Assembly (NCBI GenBank): GCA_009788055.1
Contig: WQSG01000008.1
Coordinates: 1 to 64,000, forward strand
DNA: 64,000 nucleotides
Source: Defluviitaleaceae bacterium
GTDB lineage: Bacteria; Bacillota; Clostridia; Lachnospirales; WQUN01
Reading direction: 5' to 3'
Positions 7,512-16,207 of this stretch are shown here, piece after piece. Under the pieces are notes generated by a model that did no database searches, had not been told where the DNA came from, and was given only the letters and a program-made list of their open reading frames with translations. The position numbers and the translations under genes are program-made. Each line of letters starts with the position of its first letter. The first letter of the stretch is position 1.

Positions 7512-8669
7512 ATGGCAACTATAACTAAACGTGGTGACACGTTCCGTATACGGACATCATGCGGCTATGATGTGAATGGTAAGCAAGTCATTAAATCTAT
7601 GACGTATAAGCCGCAAGCGGGAATGAGCGACAAAGCCATTGAAAAAGAAGTCAATCGGCAAGCGGTACTGTTTGAGGAACAATGCAAGCAGGGGCAAAGT
7701 ATCACAGCGGCAAAGTTTGAAACATTTGCGGAAGCATGGCTAAAAGATTACGCGGAAATAACCGTAAAACGTACAACCATGTGCGTATACCGCGAATTGA
7801 CAAAGCGGATATATCCAGTCATAGGACACATAAGGATTGATAAAATATCACCGCTTAATATTCAAAAACTTGTACAGACCCTAAGCAATGAGGGAATGTC
7901 ACCGCGAACAATAAAAACCTATGTACGTTTTGTGTCGGGCATATTGAATTATGCCATTAAAAAACGGCTCATAACTTACAATCCCTGTACAACCGTTGAT
8001 TTCCCAAAGGAGCGACCAAAAGAGCAATTAACCCATGAGATTTACAGCGTTGAGGAAGTCAAGCACCTGTTGGAACTGCTTAAACAGGAAAATGACGAGA
8101 AATTTCCGTTTTATGTGTATTTCGTTTTGGCGGTATACATGGGCGCGAGAAAAGGCGAATTGTTAGGGCTTGAATGGAAAGACATAGATTTTGATAATGA
8201 CATGATTTCCATTAGCCGCGCCTATTACTACAGCTATTTAGAGCGGGAACACTACACCGACACACCGAAAACGGCAACAAGCCGCAGAAGCCTAAAATTA
8301 CCCTCTCATGTAATGGAAACATTGCGGAATTTGCAAGAGTGGCAGGAAAAGCACAAGGAATTATGCGGTGGCTCGTGGGTGGATAACGACAGGCTTTTTA
8401 CGGCATACAATGGTGAGCAAATGGCAACAACCGCACCTCGCGACTATTTACAGCGTTTTTGCAAGCGTAACGGCATACGCTACATCAAGCCCCATGCGTT
8501 CAGACATTTTAACGCCAGTATCTTAATCAATAGCGGCGTTGATATTGTAACAGTCCAAGCGGCGTTAGGGCATAGCACACCCATTACGACATTAAGGGTA
8601 TACAGCCACGCTTTCAACAATGCTAAGACCCGCGCAATGGAAGCAATAGCAAATGCGATTGATATTTAG
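7512..8669 (+). CDS. int: Tyrosine recombinase / integrase of the conjugative element
   Basis: 385 residues. N-terminal arm-binding domain (about 1-60, AP2-like), SAM-like core-binding domain (~65-165; FAEAWLKDYAEI, NIQKLVQTLSNEGMS) and catalytic domain (~175-385). Catalytic residues: Arg in YMGARKGELLGLEWKD, HxxR in KPHAFRHFNAS, His in LGHSTP and the nucleophile Tyr in RVYSHAFN. The start ATG at 7512 has TTAGGAGG 8 bases upstream. It closes the element: xis lies upstream and repeat-rich attachment-type DNA lies directly downstream. It catalyses integration and excision at att sites. Confidence 0.96.
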   Translation: MATITKRGDTFRIRTSCGYDVNGKQVIKSMTYKPQAGMSDKAIEKEVNRQAVLFEEQCKQGQSITAAKFETFAEAWLKDYAEITVKRTTMCVYRELTKRIYPVIGHIRIDKISPLNIQKLVQTLSNEGMSPRTIKTYVRFVSGILNYAIKKRLITYNPCTTVDFPKERPKEQLTHEIYSVEEVKHLLELLKQENDEKFPFYVYFVLAVYMGARKGELLGLEWKDIDFDNDMISISRAYYYSYLEREHYTDTPKTATSRRSLKLPSHVMETLRNLQEWQEKHKELCGGSWVDNDRLFTAYNGEQMATTAPRDYLQRFCKRNGIRYIKPHAFRHFNASILINSGVDIVTVQAALGHSTPITTLRVYSHAFNNAKTRAMEAIANAIDI

Positions 8670-8681
8670 TAAGTGATTGTA

Positions 8682-8874
8682 ACCTGTGCTTGCTTCCAGT
8701 AGCCTATACTGTAAAATCTTGACCAAACAAAGACCAAATGAAGTAATGACCAAGATTTTACGAAGCACAAAAGCCAGTATTTACGCGGGTTTCAAGGTGC
8801 AATGTGCTTTTGCACACTTATCTGTGGTAAAAAAATTACCTTGTTCAAAATAACCCTCATAGACCTGTGCTTGC
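8682..8874. repeat. Putative attachment-site region with direct and inverted repeats
   Basis: Just past the integrase stop, ACCTGTGCTTGC occurs twice (8682-8693 and 8863-8874). Between them GTAAAATCTTG (from about 8710) is repeated inverted as CAAGATTTTAC. A GACCAA motif recurs three times and a GTGC/GCAC hairpin lies near 8808. Clusters like this match integrase arm- and core-binding sites at the end of tyrosine-recombinase elements. The exact att core cannot be fixed without the other end of the element. Confidence 0.5.
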
Positions 8875-8902
8875 ATTTTTCTTGTTCCTCCCGAAATTTA
8901 TC

Positions 8903-9172
8903 CTATTTATCGTCATAATGACCTTTGCACGAGATAATGAGCAAATCACCTTCACCGTGAGGTCTATAGACGAGCCTGTCACCTTTCGTTATCGTCCTCG
9001 AAAATGTTGGTATATCGTAATGCCGCAACTGCTCCGGCTTGCCGATACCTCCCATCATACCGTATGTCTCAATGCTGTCTGCTAAGTCGTTAATTTTAAT
9101 GAACACGTTGATATTATTTTTCTGCCAGTCTTTATATTCTTTGTCGGCACGGGTTGTAAAATAGCGGTTCAT
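8903..9172 (-). CDS. YoeB/Txe-family toxin (RelE-like endoribonuclease)
   Basis: 89 residues ending in the RelE/YoeB pattern: GIGKPEQLRHYDIPTFSRTI, then GDRLVYRPHGEGDLLIISCK and GHYDDK. YoeB toxins cleave mRNA at the ribosome. The ATG at 9172 overlaps the last base of the antitoxin stop codon (TAATG), so translation is coupled and the antitoxin comes first, as usual. Length fits the family. It lies just outside the candidate att region, so it may belong either to the element or to the chromosome. Confidence 0.85.
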   Translation of the reverse strand: MNRYFTTRADKEYKDWQKNNINVFIKINDLADSIETYGMMGGIGKPEQLRHYDIPTFSRTITKGDRLVYRPHGEGDLLIISCKGHYDDK

Positions 9173-9441
9173 TATGCCTTCTCCATATCCCGCATCTGCG
9201 CTTTAGTGTACATTACCACTTCGCCACGTTCAGCTTGACCAATGGAATCGTCAAGTTTAGCAATATAATCCGCATTTGCCTGTTGTTTTGTCGTTAGTTC
9301 AAAGGGTACTTTTTGTTCCCTTACCAATGCTTTAAGGCTGGAAATAATATAGGTGGTCATGTTCAAGCCTATTTCATCCAAGGTTTCCTCTGCGCGTTGT
9401 TTTATAGTTTCATCCACCCTTATGGTTATTGCTTTAGACAT
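9172..9441 (-). CDS. RelB/DinJ-type antitoxin
   Basis: 89 residues with an N-terminal ribbon-helix-helix DNA-binding segment (KAITIRVDETIKQRAEETLD, then LNMTTYIISSLKALV) typical of DinJ/RelB. The C-terminal tail (about 55-89) should wrap the toxin. The start ATG at 9441 follows AAGGGG in AAGAAAGGGGTTGTGCGT. It neutralises the downstream YoeB-like toxin and, with it, represses its own promoter. That autoregulation is known for the family and not shown here. Confidence 0.88.
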   Translation of the reverse strand: MSKAITIRVDETIKQRAEETLDEIGLNMTTYIISSLKALVREQKVPFELTTKQQANADYIAKLDDSIGQAERGEVVMYTKAQMRDMEKA

Positions 9442-9526
9442 ACGCACAACCCCTTTCTTCTTAAATACAGATATTGTACTGCATATGCTTAATGATAGCA
9501 ATACATTTCAACCATGCAAATTGTCC

Positions 9527-10195
9527 CTACGCTACATCAAAAATATAGCCCTTATTTCGCACGGCGTAGATATCGTAGCCTACGGGTTCGATTTTTTGGC
9601 GGAAGCGTTTTATTGCGGCTTGCACGGCGTTTTTGTCTGTGCCCATGGGGCGTTGCCATATGTTTTCGTAGATGAACTCGAATTCCATTATCTTGCCCTC
9701 GTTTTGCAGGCAGAGGTAGAGTAGTTTGAATTCTGTGCCTGTGAGGGGAAGCGGCTCTTCGTTTGCGCAGGCCTGCCCCGCGAGCAAATCCAGCGTGAAC
9801 GAACCGCGTGTAAATTTCAAACTATTACGGCGCGAAATTTCCCACTGCATTGCGGCTTCTACGCGGGCGCAAAATTCGTCTATCTTGTATGGTTTTGTAA
9901 TGTAGTCGTTACTGCCTGCGCGAAGCCCCTGAATTACCTCTTCCTGCGAGGTTAGGCTGGTCAAAAAAAGTACGGGGATGTTGCAGGTTTTTCTAAACTC
10001 GGGCAAAAATGTAATGCCGTCGCCGTCCGGCAACATTATGTCGAAAACAGCAATGTCCGGCGTTTTGCTTGCAAGCACCGCCCGCGCTTCTGCAAGGGTT
10101 TCCGCGCACAAAACGGTATGCCCGCGCTCTTGCAAAATCCAGCGGTTTGCCTCCAAAATTTTTTTATTGTCCTCCACAAGCAAAACCGTACCCAT
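9527..10195 (-). CDS. OmpR-family response regulator
   Basis: 222 residues: receiver (~1-115; acidic pocket VEDN, phosphoacceptor in VFDIMLPDGDG, Lys in YITKPYKIDEF) and winged-helix DNA-binding domain (~125-222; LTGTEFKLLYLCLQNEGKI, VQAAIKRFRQKI). The ATG at 10195 overlaps the stop of the kinase gene by one base (TAATG), indicating coupled translation. The target genes are unknown. No binding-site repeats were evident next to the operon. Confidence 0.95.
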   Translation of the reverse strand: MGTVLLVEDNKKILEANRWILQERGHTVLCAETLAEARAVLASKTPDIAVFDIMLPDGDGITFLPEFRKTCNIPVLFLTSLTSQEEVIQGLRAGSNDYITKPYKIDEFCARVEAAMQWEISRRNSLKFTRGSFTLDLLAGQACANEEPLPLTGTEFKLLYLCLQNEGKIMEFEFIYENIWQRPMGTDKNAVQAAIKRFRQKIEPVGYDIYAVRNKGYIFDVA

Positions 10196-11703
10196 TAATT
10201 TTTCCCCTCTCTGGAAAGCGGAATGGTAAACGTAACCGTAGTTCCCACGCCAATATCTGATTCTATCTGAATTTCGCCGCCGTGCGACTCTATAATTTCC
10301 TTGCAAAAAACCAGCCCCAGCCCCGAACCTTCGCCAAATCCGCGGTCGAAAACGCGGGCTATTTTTTCCCGAGGTATTCCGCAACCCGTATCCACTACGG
10401 AAATTACAGCCTTGCCCGCCGCCGTTTTTGCAAAAACATCAATTGTGCCGCGGGCGGTATGTTTGATGGCGTTGTCAAAAATATTCCAAAGCACCCGCGT
10501 AATTTCGCCCGAAACCGCCCAAACAAGCGGCAAATCTTTCAGCACAAACGAGCGGATTTTAACGCCGCGTTTTGTTGCGGCAGAATCCAAAATGCCAACC
10601 AGTTGCTCTGCCATTTTGAAAATGTCAACGGCGGCTTTTGTTTCGTTTTCTTCCTGTTTCACAAACATATCCAGCGCACTGCTGGCAAGGTCTGCCAAAC
10701 GGTGCGACTCGTCGCTGATGGTATTAAGCGCGGCAAGTGCTTCTTCCGTAACAACGCCGCTTTTTAGCTGCCTTACCGCCATCTCTGCGTAAACAGACAT
10801 TACCGCAAGAGGCGTCCGCAGTTCGTGCGAAATGGTTGCCAAAATATTTTCCTTGAACCGTTTTTCTCGCTCTAACGCGGCAATCTCGGCCTCCACGCGC
10901 TGTGCTTCCGCTTTTTTCAGCGGACGCAAATCTTGCAAGTACGACACAAGCACGAAAGACTCATCCAACTGTATTCGCGTCATTGTTACATTCAGCAAGA
11001 TTTCTTCGCCCGTGCGGGTGCGGTGAAGCCACTCGAATTCTACGCAACCTTCCGCAATTACTTGCGCCACGGTTTGCGGAACTTTCTCCCGCGAAGGCGT
11101 ACCGCATGGCTGAATTTCTGCCGCAAAGCCCCAAAAATCGCTGTTGTATGCGTGCATATATTCCGCCTTGTTATCAAAGCCGAAAGTTTTTGCCGCCATT
11201 ATGTTACATTCGACCAGCATAACCGTTTTTTCATCATGAATTTGCATTGCGAGGGGAAAACAATCCGCAATAACTCTCAGGTTTTCCGCCCCTGCCGTGG
11301 CGCGTTCTTTTGCTTCGCGAAGGTCGTAGCCATAGCACACAATAATCTGTTTGTCTTCCAATGATATGCAACTATACGTAAACTCGAAGGGCATTTCTTC
11401 ACCCTGCGCATTCATTAGCGTAAACTCGGTTTTGGCGTAGCCCGTTTCAAGAACATTGTTCAGTGTGGCGGCTATCATTTCATCCGAGTTTCTGCCGTCG
11501 GGCTGAAACTCCGGCTTATCCACAAATGTCAAATCCAGCACATCCTGTTTGGACTCCACACCAAACACAATCACAGCCCGCTCGTTGCAGTCCATAAACC
11601 TAAGTTCGCCGTCCTTATGCTCCCAAATTTCCACATACAGCGGCGCAGAATCCAACAAAGTTTTAACCATCATATCAATAGTCACGAGCATCACCTTATT
11701 CAT
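10195..11703 (-). CDS. PAS-domain sensor histidine kinase, soluble
   Basis: 502 residues without membrane segments. Two PAS-like sensory regions (~10-125 and ~140-255; the second contains LHDEKTVMLVECNIMAAKTF-like sequence) precede HisKA (FKENILATISHELRTPLAVM, phosphoacceptor His) and HATPase_c (NIFDNAIKHTARG, DTGCGIP, GSGLGLVFCKEI). It phosphorylates the OmpR regulator encoded just downstream. The start could also be an internal ATG five codons later. A cytoplasmic signal is implied by the lack of transmembrane helices. Confidence 0.92.
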   Translation of the reverse strand: MNKVMLVTIDMMVKTLLDSAPLYVEIWEHKDGELRFMDCNERAVIVFGVESKQDVLDLTFVDKPEFQPDGRNSDEMIAATLNNVLETGYAKTEFTLMNAQGEEMPFEFTYSCISLEDKQIIVCYGYDLREAKERATAGAENLRVIADCFPLAMQIHDEKTVMLVECNIMAAKTFGFDNKAEYMHAYNSDFWGFAAEIQPCGTPSREKVPQTVAQVIAEGCVEFEWLHRTRTGEEILLNVTMTRIQLDESFVLVSYLQDLRPLKKAEAQRVEAEIAALEREKRFKENILATISHELRTPLAVMSVYAEMAVRQLKSGVVTEEALAALNTISDESHRLADLASSALDMFVKQEENETKAAVDIFKMAEQLVGILDSAATKRGVKIRSFVLKDLPLVWAVSGEITRVLWNIFDNAIKHTARGTIDVFAKTAAGKAVISVVDTGCGIPREKIARVFDRGFGEGSGLGLVFCKEIIESHGGEIQIESDIGVGTTVTFTIPLSREGKN

Positions 11704-11798
11704 ATTATGTATTCATTTTACGTGCGAAACGCAAAACTGACAAGAATGTACGTTTATTTGGGGGAGAAAGACCTCGGGGGGGCTGTTGCAAAATTAAG

Positions 11799-11920
11799 TT
11801 CTCGGGGCTCTGCCCCGAACCCCGCAAACTTTTTGAAAAAAGTTTGAACAAAAACTTTGACATGGACTGGCGGTAAACTGCATTGCAGAATTAAAAAACC
11901 GCGCGAATGCGCGGTTTTAG
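11799..11920. repeat. Palindromic repeat family 1, copy 1 (partial)
   Basis: Left half of the ~190-bp repeat: GC hairpin CTCGGGGCTCTGCCCCGA, AT hairpin CAAACTTTTT/AAAAAGTTTG, the spacer ACATGGACTGGCGGTAAAC, and terminator-like stem CCGCGC-GAAT-GCGCGG (11899-11914) flanked by A and T runs. It lies directly beyond the stop of the alarmone synthetase gene and probably terminates it. Confidence 0.85.
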
Positions 11921-11922
11921 TG

Positions 11923-12558
11923 TTATTTTTTTTGTCTTGTTAAGTTTGCAACGTCTTGGATTTGGAACATTTGTTTATCCAGCTCGGAAATTTTCTCTGC
12001 ACATTCCCACAGGTTACGGGTGATGGCTTCGGGCATTTCGTCGTTGAATTTGTAGCGCACTTTGTATTCAAGTGACGCCCAGAAATCCATAGCCTGTGTG
12101 CGAATTTGCACTTCTACGGGCAGGCGTTCGGTTTGTTCCGTAAGGTAGATGGGAACTTCAATGATTAGGTGATAACTGCGATAGCCGGAAGCTTTTGGGT
12201 TTTCGATATAGTCGCGTTGCTTTAAGATTTTTATATCCGGTTGGCGCGTAATCACTTCCGCAAGTTTGAGGATGTCGCGCTCGTATGAACATATGCAACG
12301 GATGCCTGCGATATCGCTAAGTTGGTTGCGGGCGTTTTCCGCGGTTAGGTCAAAGCCGCGCCGTTTTAGTTTATCCGCTATGCTTTCGGGTGATTTCAAA
12401 CGGCTTTTAACGTGTTCGATTGGGTTATACGTTTGCAAATTTTGAAATTCCTCTAAAAGAGTCCATACGCGCATTTCCATGTTACTTAATGCGCAACGAA
12501 ACAAAACCAGCTCTTTTTTTAATCTTGCGAATTCCTCCGCAGGAAACAAAGCAGCCAT
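11923..12558 (-). CDS. relQ: Small alarmone synthetase (RelA/SpoT domain, RelQ-like)
   Basis: 211 residues made of a single RelA/SpoT synthetase domain with short flanking helices. Diagnostic motifs are RLKSPESIADKLKRRG, ISDIAGIRC-like LSDIAGIRCICSYERDIL, GYRSYHLIIEVPIY and VEVQIRTQAMDFWASLEYK. It lacks HD hydrolase, TGS and ACT domains, as in RelQ/YjbM proteins that make (p)ppGpp from ATP and GDP/GTP. It starts two bases after the stop of the receiver-HisKA gene, so the two are one operon and are probably linked in function. A family-1 repeat with a terminator-like stem follows its stop. Confidence 0.93.
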   Translation of the reverse strand: MAALFPAEEFARLKKELVLFRCALSNMEMRVWTLLEEFQNLQTYNPIEHVKSRLKSPESIADKLKRRGFDLTAENARNQLSDIAGIRCICSYERDILKLAEVITRQPDIKILKQRDYIENPKASGYRSYHLIIEVPIYLTEQTERLPVEVQIRTQAMDFWASLEYKVRYKFNDEMPEAITRNLWECAEKISELDKQMFQIQDVANLTRQKK

Positions 12559-12560
12559 TG

Positions 12561-13184
12561 TTATTCCCCTTTCTGTGTAGAGAAGCGGTTAAAAATATCG
12601 TCTACAATTTCTGTAAGGCGGTCGGTTGCTTCAAGGATGGTATCAGACGCGCCTTCCGCTTCCATAATTCCTTGCTTAATGCCCTCTGCGTAGCTTTTGA
12701 TGGACATAAGCGGCGTGCGCAACTCGTGCGACATTTCCGACAGGAAGATTTTATCCTCTTCGGTGCAAACCACGCCGTCCGGTTCCTCTTTAGACACATA
12801 TCTTTCGCGCTCGTATTCCATTCTGCGGAAAATTGCTTTAACGCGAGAAACAATGTTCATTGGGCTTGCCGGTTTCGTAAAGAAATCGTCACTGCCAAGT
12901 TCCATTGCAATTTGGTAATCCAGTTCGGAATCCCGTGATGTGAGCATGATAATAGGAACATTGCTGAAGCCGCGGATATCCCTGCAAATCATAAACCCGC
13001 TGGAACCCGGCATCATAACGTCTGAAATAACCAAATCGGCGTGCTTTTGCTCAAACGCTTTAAGTAAAGAGTCACCTGTTTCAAAGTCTTCAACTTCATA
13101 GCCGGCACTTTCCAGAAAGGCTTTTAAAGCCTCGCGGATACTAAAATCATCGTCCGCGATGTAAATTAACTTTTTATTTTCCAT
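12561..13184 (-). CDS. Receiver-HisKA protein lacking an ATPase domain
   Basis: 207 residues: receiver (~1-120; acidic IADDD, phosphoacceptor in VISDVMMPGSSG, Lys in FFTKPASP) followed by a HisKA dimerisation/phosphoacceptor helix (~140-205; FLSEMSHELRTPLMSIKSYA). The protein then stops; no HATPase_c domain is present and no frame continues it. The family is known mostly as full hybrid kinases, so this may be a phosphotransfer intermediate or a truncated kinase. ATG 13184 is preferred (AAAGGGATG upstream); 13205 is an alternative. It is operonic with the alarmone synthetase. Confidence 0.85.
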   Translation of the reverse strand: MENKKLIYIADDDFSIREALKAFLESAGYEVEDFETGDSLLKAFEQKHADLVISDVMMPGSSGFMICRDIRGFSNVPIIMLTSRDSELDYQIAMELGSDDFFTKPASPMNIVSRVKAIFRRMEYERERYVSKEEPDGVVCTEEDKIFLSEMSHELRTPLMSIKSYAEGIKQGIMEAEGASDTILEATDRLTEIVDDIFNRFSTQKGE

Positions 13185-13333
13185 GTAAACATCCCTTTTT
13201 TTCATGAAATTTTCCTAAACTGATTCCATTATACCATAAAATTTTCAAACAGAAAGCCCCCCTAGGAAAAAATCTTAGACTTCTTGCAAAAAAGCCTGTT
13301 TTCGTTTACAGTAACACTCCGGAGGCGGGCGAT

Positions 13334-14353
13334 ATGATTGAAATTAAAAACTTATACAAAACATATGACGGCGGCGGTCAAAAGGTGGAAGCCCTCAAAG
13401 GGCTTAACATCCGCATAGACAGCGGCGAAATTTTCGGCTTCATAGGTCTTAGCGGTGCAGGTAAAACTTCCCTTGTGCGGTGCATTTCCGCGCTGGAAGA
13501 AGTTACCTCCGGCGAAATTTTGATTGACGGCGAAGATTTGGCAAACAAACGCGGAAAATCTTTGCGCTTACTTAGAAAAAAATTTGGGCTGGTTTTCCAG
13601 CACTTTAACCTTTTAATGAACGCGACCGTGTACAAAAATGTCGAGTTCCCGCTTAAAATTGCCAAGTATCCCAAAGCCGAACGCCACAAGCGCGTGCTGG
13701 AGTTGTTGGAAGTTGTCGGCCTTTCCGAAAAAAAGGACGCCTACCCTTCCAAGCTTTCGGGCGGGCAAAAACAGCGTGTAGGCATTGCCCGCGCACTTGC
13801 CGCAGACCCGCGTTTTGTCATCTGCGACGAGGCTACATCTGCGTTAGACCCCGCCACAACTACATCTATTTTGCACCTAATCAAGGATATCAACAAAAAA
13901 CTGGGCATCACATTTATAATCATCACCCACGAAATGAGCGTTATAAAGGAAATATGTACCAAAGTGGCAATCATGGAAGGTGGCAAAATTATAGAATCGG
14001 GCGACGTTCTAAAACTCTGCGTCTGGCCCGAAACCGAAACCGCAAAACGGTTCTTTAAAACCGCCGAAATTAACCTAAGCAATAACGCATACACATTATC
14101 CCGCCAAACCCCGGGCGAAATTATAAAAGCCACTTTCATTGGGCTGAACGCGCCCGACCCGTACATTTGCAATATCATTCGCCAATTCGACGTGGAAGTT
14201 GCAATCCTTGGCGGCCATATACAGGAAATAAACGAAACCGTCATTGGCATCCTTATCATAAAAATAAACGGCGCGGAAAAATCCATTGCAGACGCAATCA
14301 AATATTTGGACGAAAATATCGAAAAGACCGAGGTAATCAACTATGAGGCATGA
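13334..14353 (+). CDS. metN: Methionine-type ABC transporter ATP-binding protein
   Basis: 339 residues. ABC ATPase domain (~1-240) with Walker A GLSGAGKTSL, signature LSGGQKQRVGIARAL, Walker B VICDEATSALDP and switch His in IIITHEM. It is followed by the C-terminal NIL domain (~260-335) that binds methionine in MetN. RBS CCGGAGG precedes the ATG. It overlaps metI by 11 bases. A promoter-like TTGCAA...TACAGT lies upstream. I found no SAM riboswitch or T-box. The binding protein MetQ is not in the window. Function: uptake of methionine or a related compound. Confidence 0.94.
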   Translation: MIEIKNLYKTYDGGGQKVEALKGLNIRIDSGEIFGFIGLSGAGKTSLVRCISALEEVTSGEILIDGEDLANKRGKSLRLLRKKFGLVFQHFNLLMNATVYKNVEFPLKIAKYPKAERHKRVLELLEVVGLSEKKDAYPSKLSGGQKQRVGIARALAADPRFVICDEATSALDPATTTSILHLIKDINKKLGITFIIITHEMSVIKEICTKVAIMEGGKIIESGDVLKLCVWPETETAKRFFKTAEINLSNNAYTLSRQTPGEIIKATFIGLNAPDPYICNIIRQFDVEVAILGGHIQEINETVIGILIIKINGAEKSIADAIKYLDENIEKTEVINYEA

Positions 14354-15035
14354 AATGTTTAGCCCCGAACATTTTGCGGAACTGTACGCAATCCTCTTCC
14401 CCGCCACAATGGACACGCTGTACATGGTGGCTTATTCGGGTATGTTCTCCATTGTGATTGGCACGTTAATCGGCGTGGTTTTGTTCATCACCTCCAACGA
14501 GGTGCTTTGCAAAAAAAATTGGCTTACAATTATTATAAACAAAATCCTTGGCATAATCGTAAACATCGGCAGAAGCATCCCCTTCATTATACTAATCATT
14601 GCCGCCGCGCCGCTTACGCGCATTATCGTAGGCACGTTCATCGGGACGGAAGCCGCCGCCGTTTCGCTTACCATTGCCGCAATTCCCTTCGTTGCCCGCC
14701 TTACAGAATCCACTTTCGCGGGGCTTGACAAGGGCGTGGTAGAAGCTTCCGTTGCTTGCGGCGCGTCACTTTTCCAAACCATTTACAAAGTCCTTATCCC
14801 CGAAACATTGCCCGTTCTTATTTTGAACTACACCGTTGCCATTGTAAACCTAATCGCTTTTTCTGCAATGGCGGGCGTTATCGGCGGCGGCGGTCTTGGA
14901 GACGTTGCAATCCGCCGCGGCCTTCAGCACTTCCGCACAGATATGCTAATCGGCACCATCATCATCCTTGTCGTAATTGTCCAGATTGTTCAACTCGTCG
15001 GTAATGTGCTGGCGAAAGTTACCGACAAAAGATAA
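14343..15035 (+). CDS. metI: Methionine-type ABC transporter permease
   Basis: 230 residues with about five membrane segments and the EAA motif region (VEASVACGASLFQTIYKVLI), matching MetI in size and order. GAGGTAATCAACT provides the ribosome binding site inside the end of metN. The last 90 bases are overlapped on the opposite strand by the 3' end of a MacB-like gene. The partner is MetN; a MetQ lipoprotein must be encoded elsewhere. Confidence 0.94.
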   Translation: MRHEMFSPEHFAELYAILFPATMDTLYMVAYSGMFSIVIGTLIGVVLFITSNEVLCKKNWLTIIINKILGIIVNIGRSIPFIILIIAAAPLTRIIVGTFIGTEAAAVSLTIAAIPFVARLTESTFAGLDKGVVEASVACGASLFQTIYKVLIPETLPVLILNYTVAIVNLIAFSAMAGVIGGGGLGDVAIRRGLQHFRTDMLIGTIIILVVIVQIVQLVGNVLAKVTDKR

Positions 15036-15992
15036 CCGACATGAAATGGAAATCCCAACGCAGGATGAAAAAAGCATGATGATACCTTGGCGCAGTAGGT
15101 GAATGCGCAGTTCCACGTCGCGAAGGGTTGGGTTTACGCTTAAAAATTCGCGGAGGGAAGCCGTTGCTTGGTTGGCTAGTTCTCCCCAAAAAGCGAAATC
15201 GCTCCAGCGGGTGGGGATAAGCCAATCGGGGGCGCGGTTTAACAGAAACGGCAACAGTACCGCGAAAAGGACAAGCCCCGCGAAAAACAGCGGCGCGGCG
15301 GCGCGGGGATAATGCTTTTTGATATGCACAACAAGCAACACAAAGCCGTACAGCGCAGGGATTAAAACAGGCAAAACCGCCATAAACCACGCAACAGCCC
15401 CCGCGCCGCCCGTTAAAATATGGGTGGGTCTGCCAAGCCCTGCGGCAATTGCAAAACTTTCTGCCCGTGCGCGGGTAATGTTGCCGCTAAGTTCTGCCAC
15501 GGTAAAACTTTGCGCGGTATCTTCTATATGAAAGGACACCAGCGCAAGGTCTTTCGTGCCGCTGAATACGCCGCGCACCGTTCGCGGTTCGCCGTTTACA
15601 TACACGCCCATGCCCACAATATCCACACTGCCCCACAGCCCACGCGCCAGTGACTCCGACACTGCCACGCCGCTATCGTCTGCGGAACTTGGAGCTGTTC
15701 CCGCAATAAATTCCGCATTCCACACAAGGGACGCATCGCCCGAAAAATTAATCACAGCCGTGTTGGTTTGCCGTGCCCCCGCGTCAAGCGTTGCCGCACT
15801 TTCACCCCAAAACGTAGGCCAAAACGTATCCGCATTCACCGCATGACGGCGCGCCCTAAAAGCCGTCTCCCCGCAAATTGGCGCGTCAAACCTAAGCGAC
15901 ACACCCGAAAACCGCGAAACCGTCCGCGCTTCCGAAAAGCCCGCCGCCAAAAGAAGCCCGAACACACACCACGCAACAATCGTTTTTATCAT
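14946..15992 (-). CDS. MacB-like periplasmic-core membrane protein
   Basis: 348 residues. An N-terminal membrane anchor (~1-22), an extracellular region (~25-195) resembling the MacB periplasmic core domain (SESLARGLWGS, VDIVGMGVYVNGEPRTVRGV, FSGTKD), and two or three C-terminal membrane segments (~200-325). It is shorter than a full MacB/FtsX permease. The final ~30 residues (after SISCRL) are acidic and are encoded antisense to the 3' end of metI, suggesting the original stop was lost. RBS AAGGAGG is intact. It is last in the minus-strand cluster with an HlyD-like adaptor and importer-type permeases, so a role as an export partner is possible but inferred. Confidence 0.6.
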   Translation of the reverse strand: MIKTIVAWCVFGLLLAAGFSEARTVSRFSGVSLRFDAPICGETAFRARRHAVNADTFWPTFWGESAATLDAGARQTNTAVINFSGDASLVWNAEFIAGTAPSSADDSGVAVSESLARGLWGSVDIVGMGVYVNGEPRTVRGVFSGTKDLALVSFHIEDTAQSFTVAELSGNITRARAESFAIAAGLGRPTHILTGGAGAVAWFMAVLPVLIPALYGFVLLVVHIKKHYPRAAAPLFFAGLVLFAVLLPFLLNRAPDWLIPTRWSDFAFWGELANQATASLREFLSVNPTLRDVELRIHLLRQGIIMLFSSCVGISISCRLSFVGNFRQHITDELNNLDNYDKDDDGAD

Positions 15993-16012
15993 TTCAGGCC
16001 TCCTTTTTTAAA

Positions 16013-16206
16013 ACCTCGGGGGCTCTGCCCCCGAACCCCCGCAAGCCTTTAAAAAGGCTTGACCCAAATTTTAATTTTGGACTAGCGATAAACAGCAACG
16101 CATCCCCAAAACCGCGCGTATGCGCGGTTTTGAGTTAAAGTTTTTTGCCCCGCTTTTTTTCAAAAAAGCGGGTGGGGGTTCGGGGGTGAAACCCCCGAGA
16201 ACTTAC
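16013..16206. repeat. Palindromic repeat family 1, copy 2
   Basis: A full-length copy between the adaptor gene and the MacB-like gene. Stems: the GC hairpin at the left end, CAAGCCTTT/AAAGGCTTG, CCGCGC-GTAT-GCGCGG, CGCTTTTTTT/AAAAAAGCG, and a right-end GC hairpin. Here the downstream gene keeps its own RBS and ATG, so this copy is not translated. Confidence 0.9.
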
Positions 16207-16207
16207 C

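Noticed and set aside
13206-13333. Possible SAM riboswitch or T-box before metN
   Set aside because: The 128-base gap is too short and contains none of the conserved S-box or T-box blocks; only a promoter-like pair is visible.
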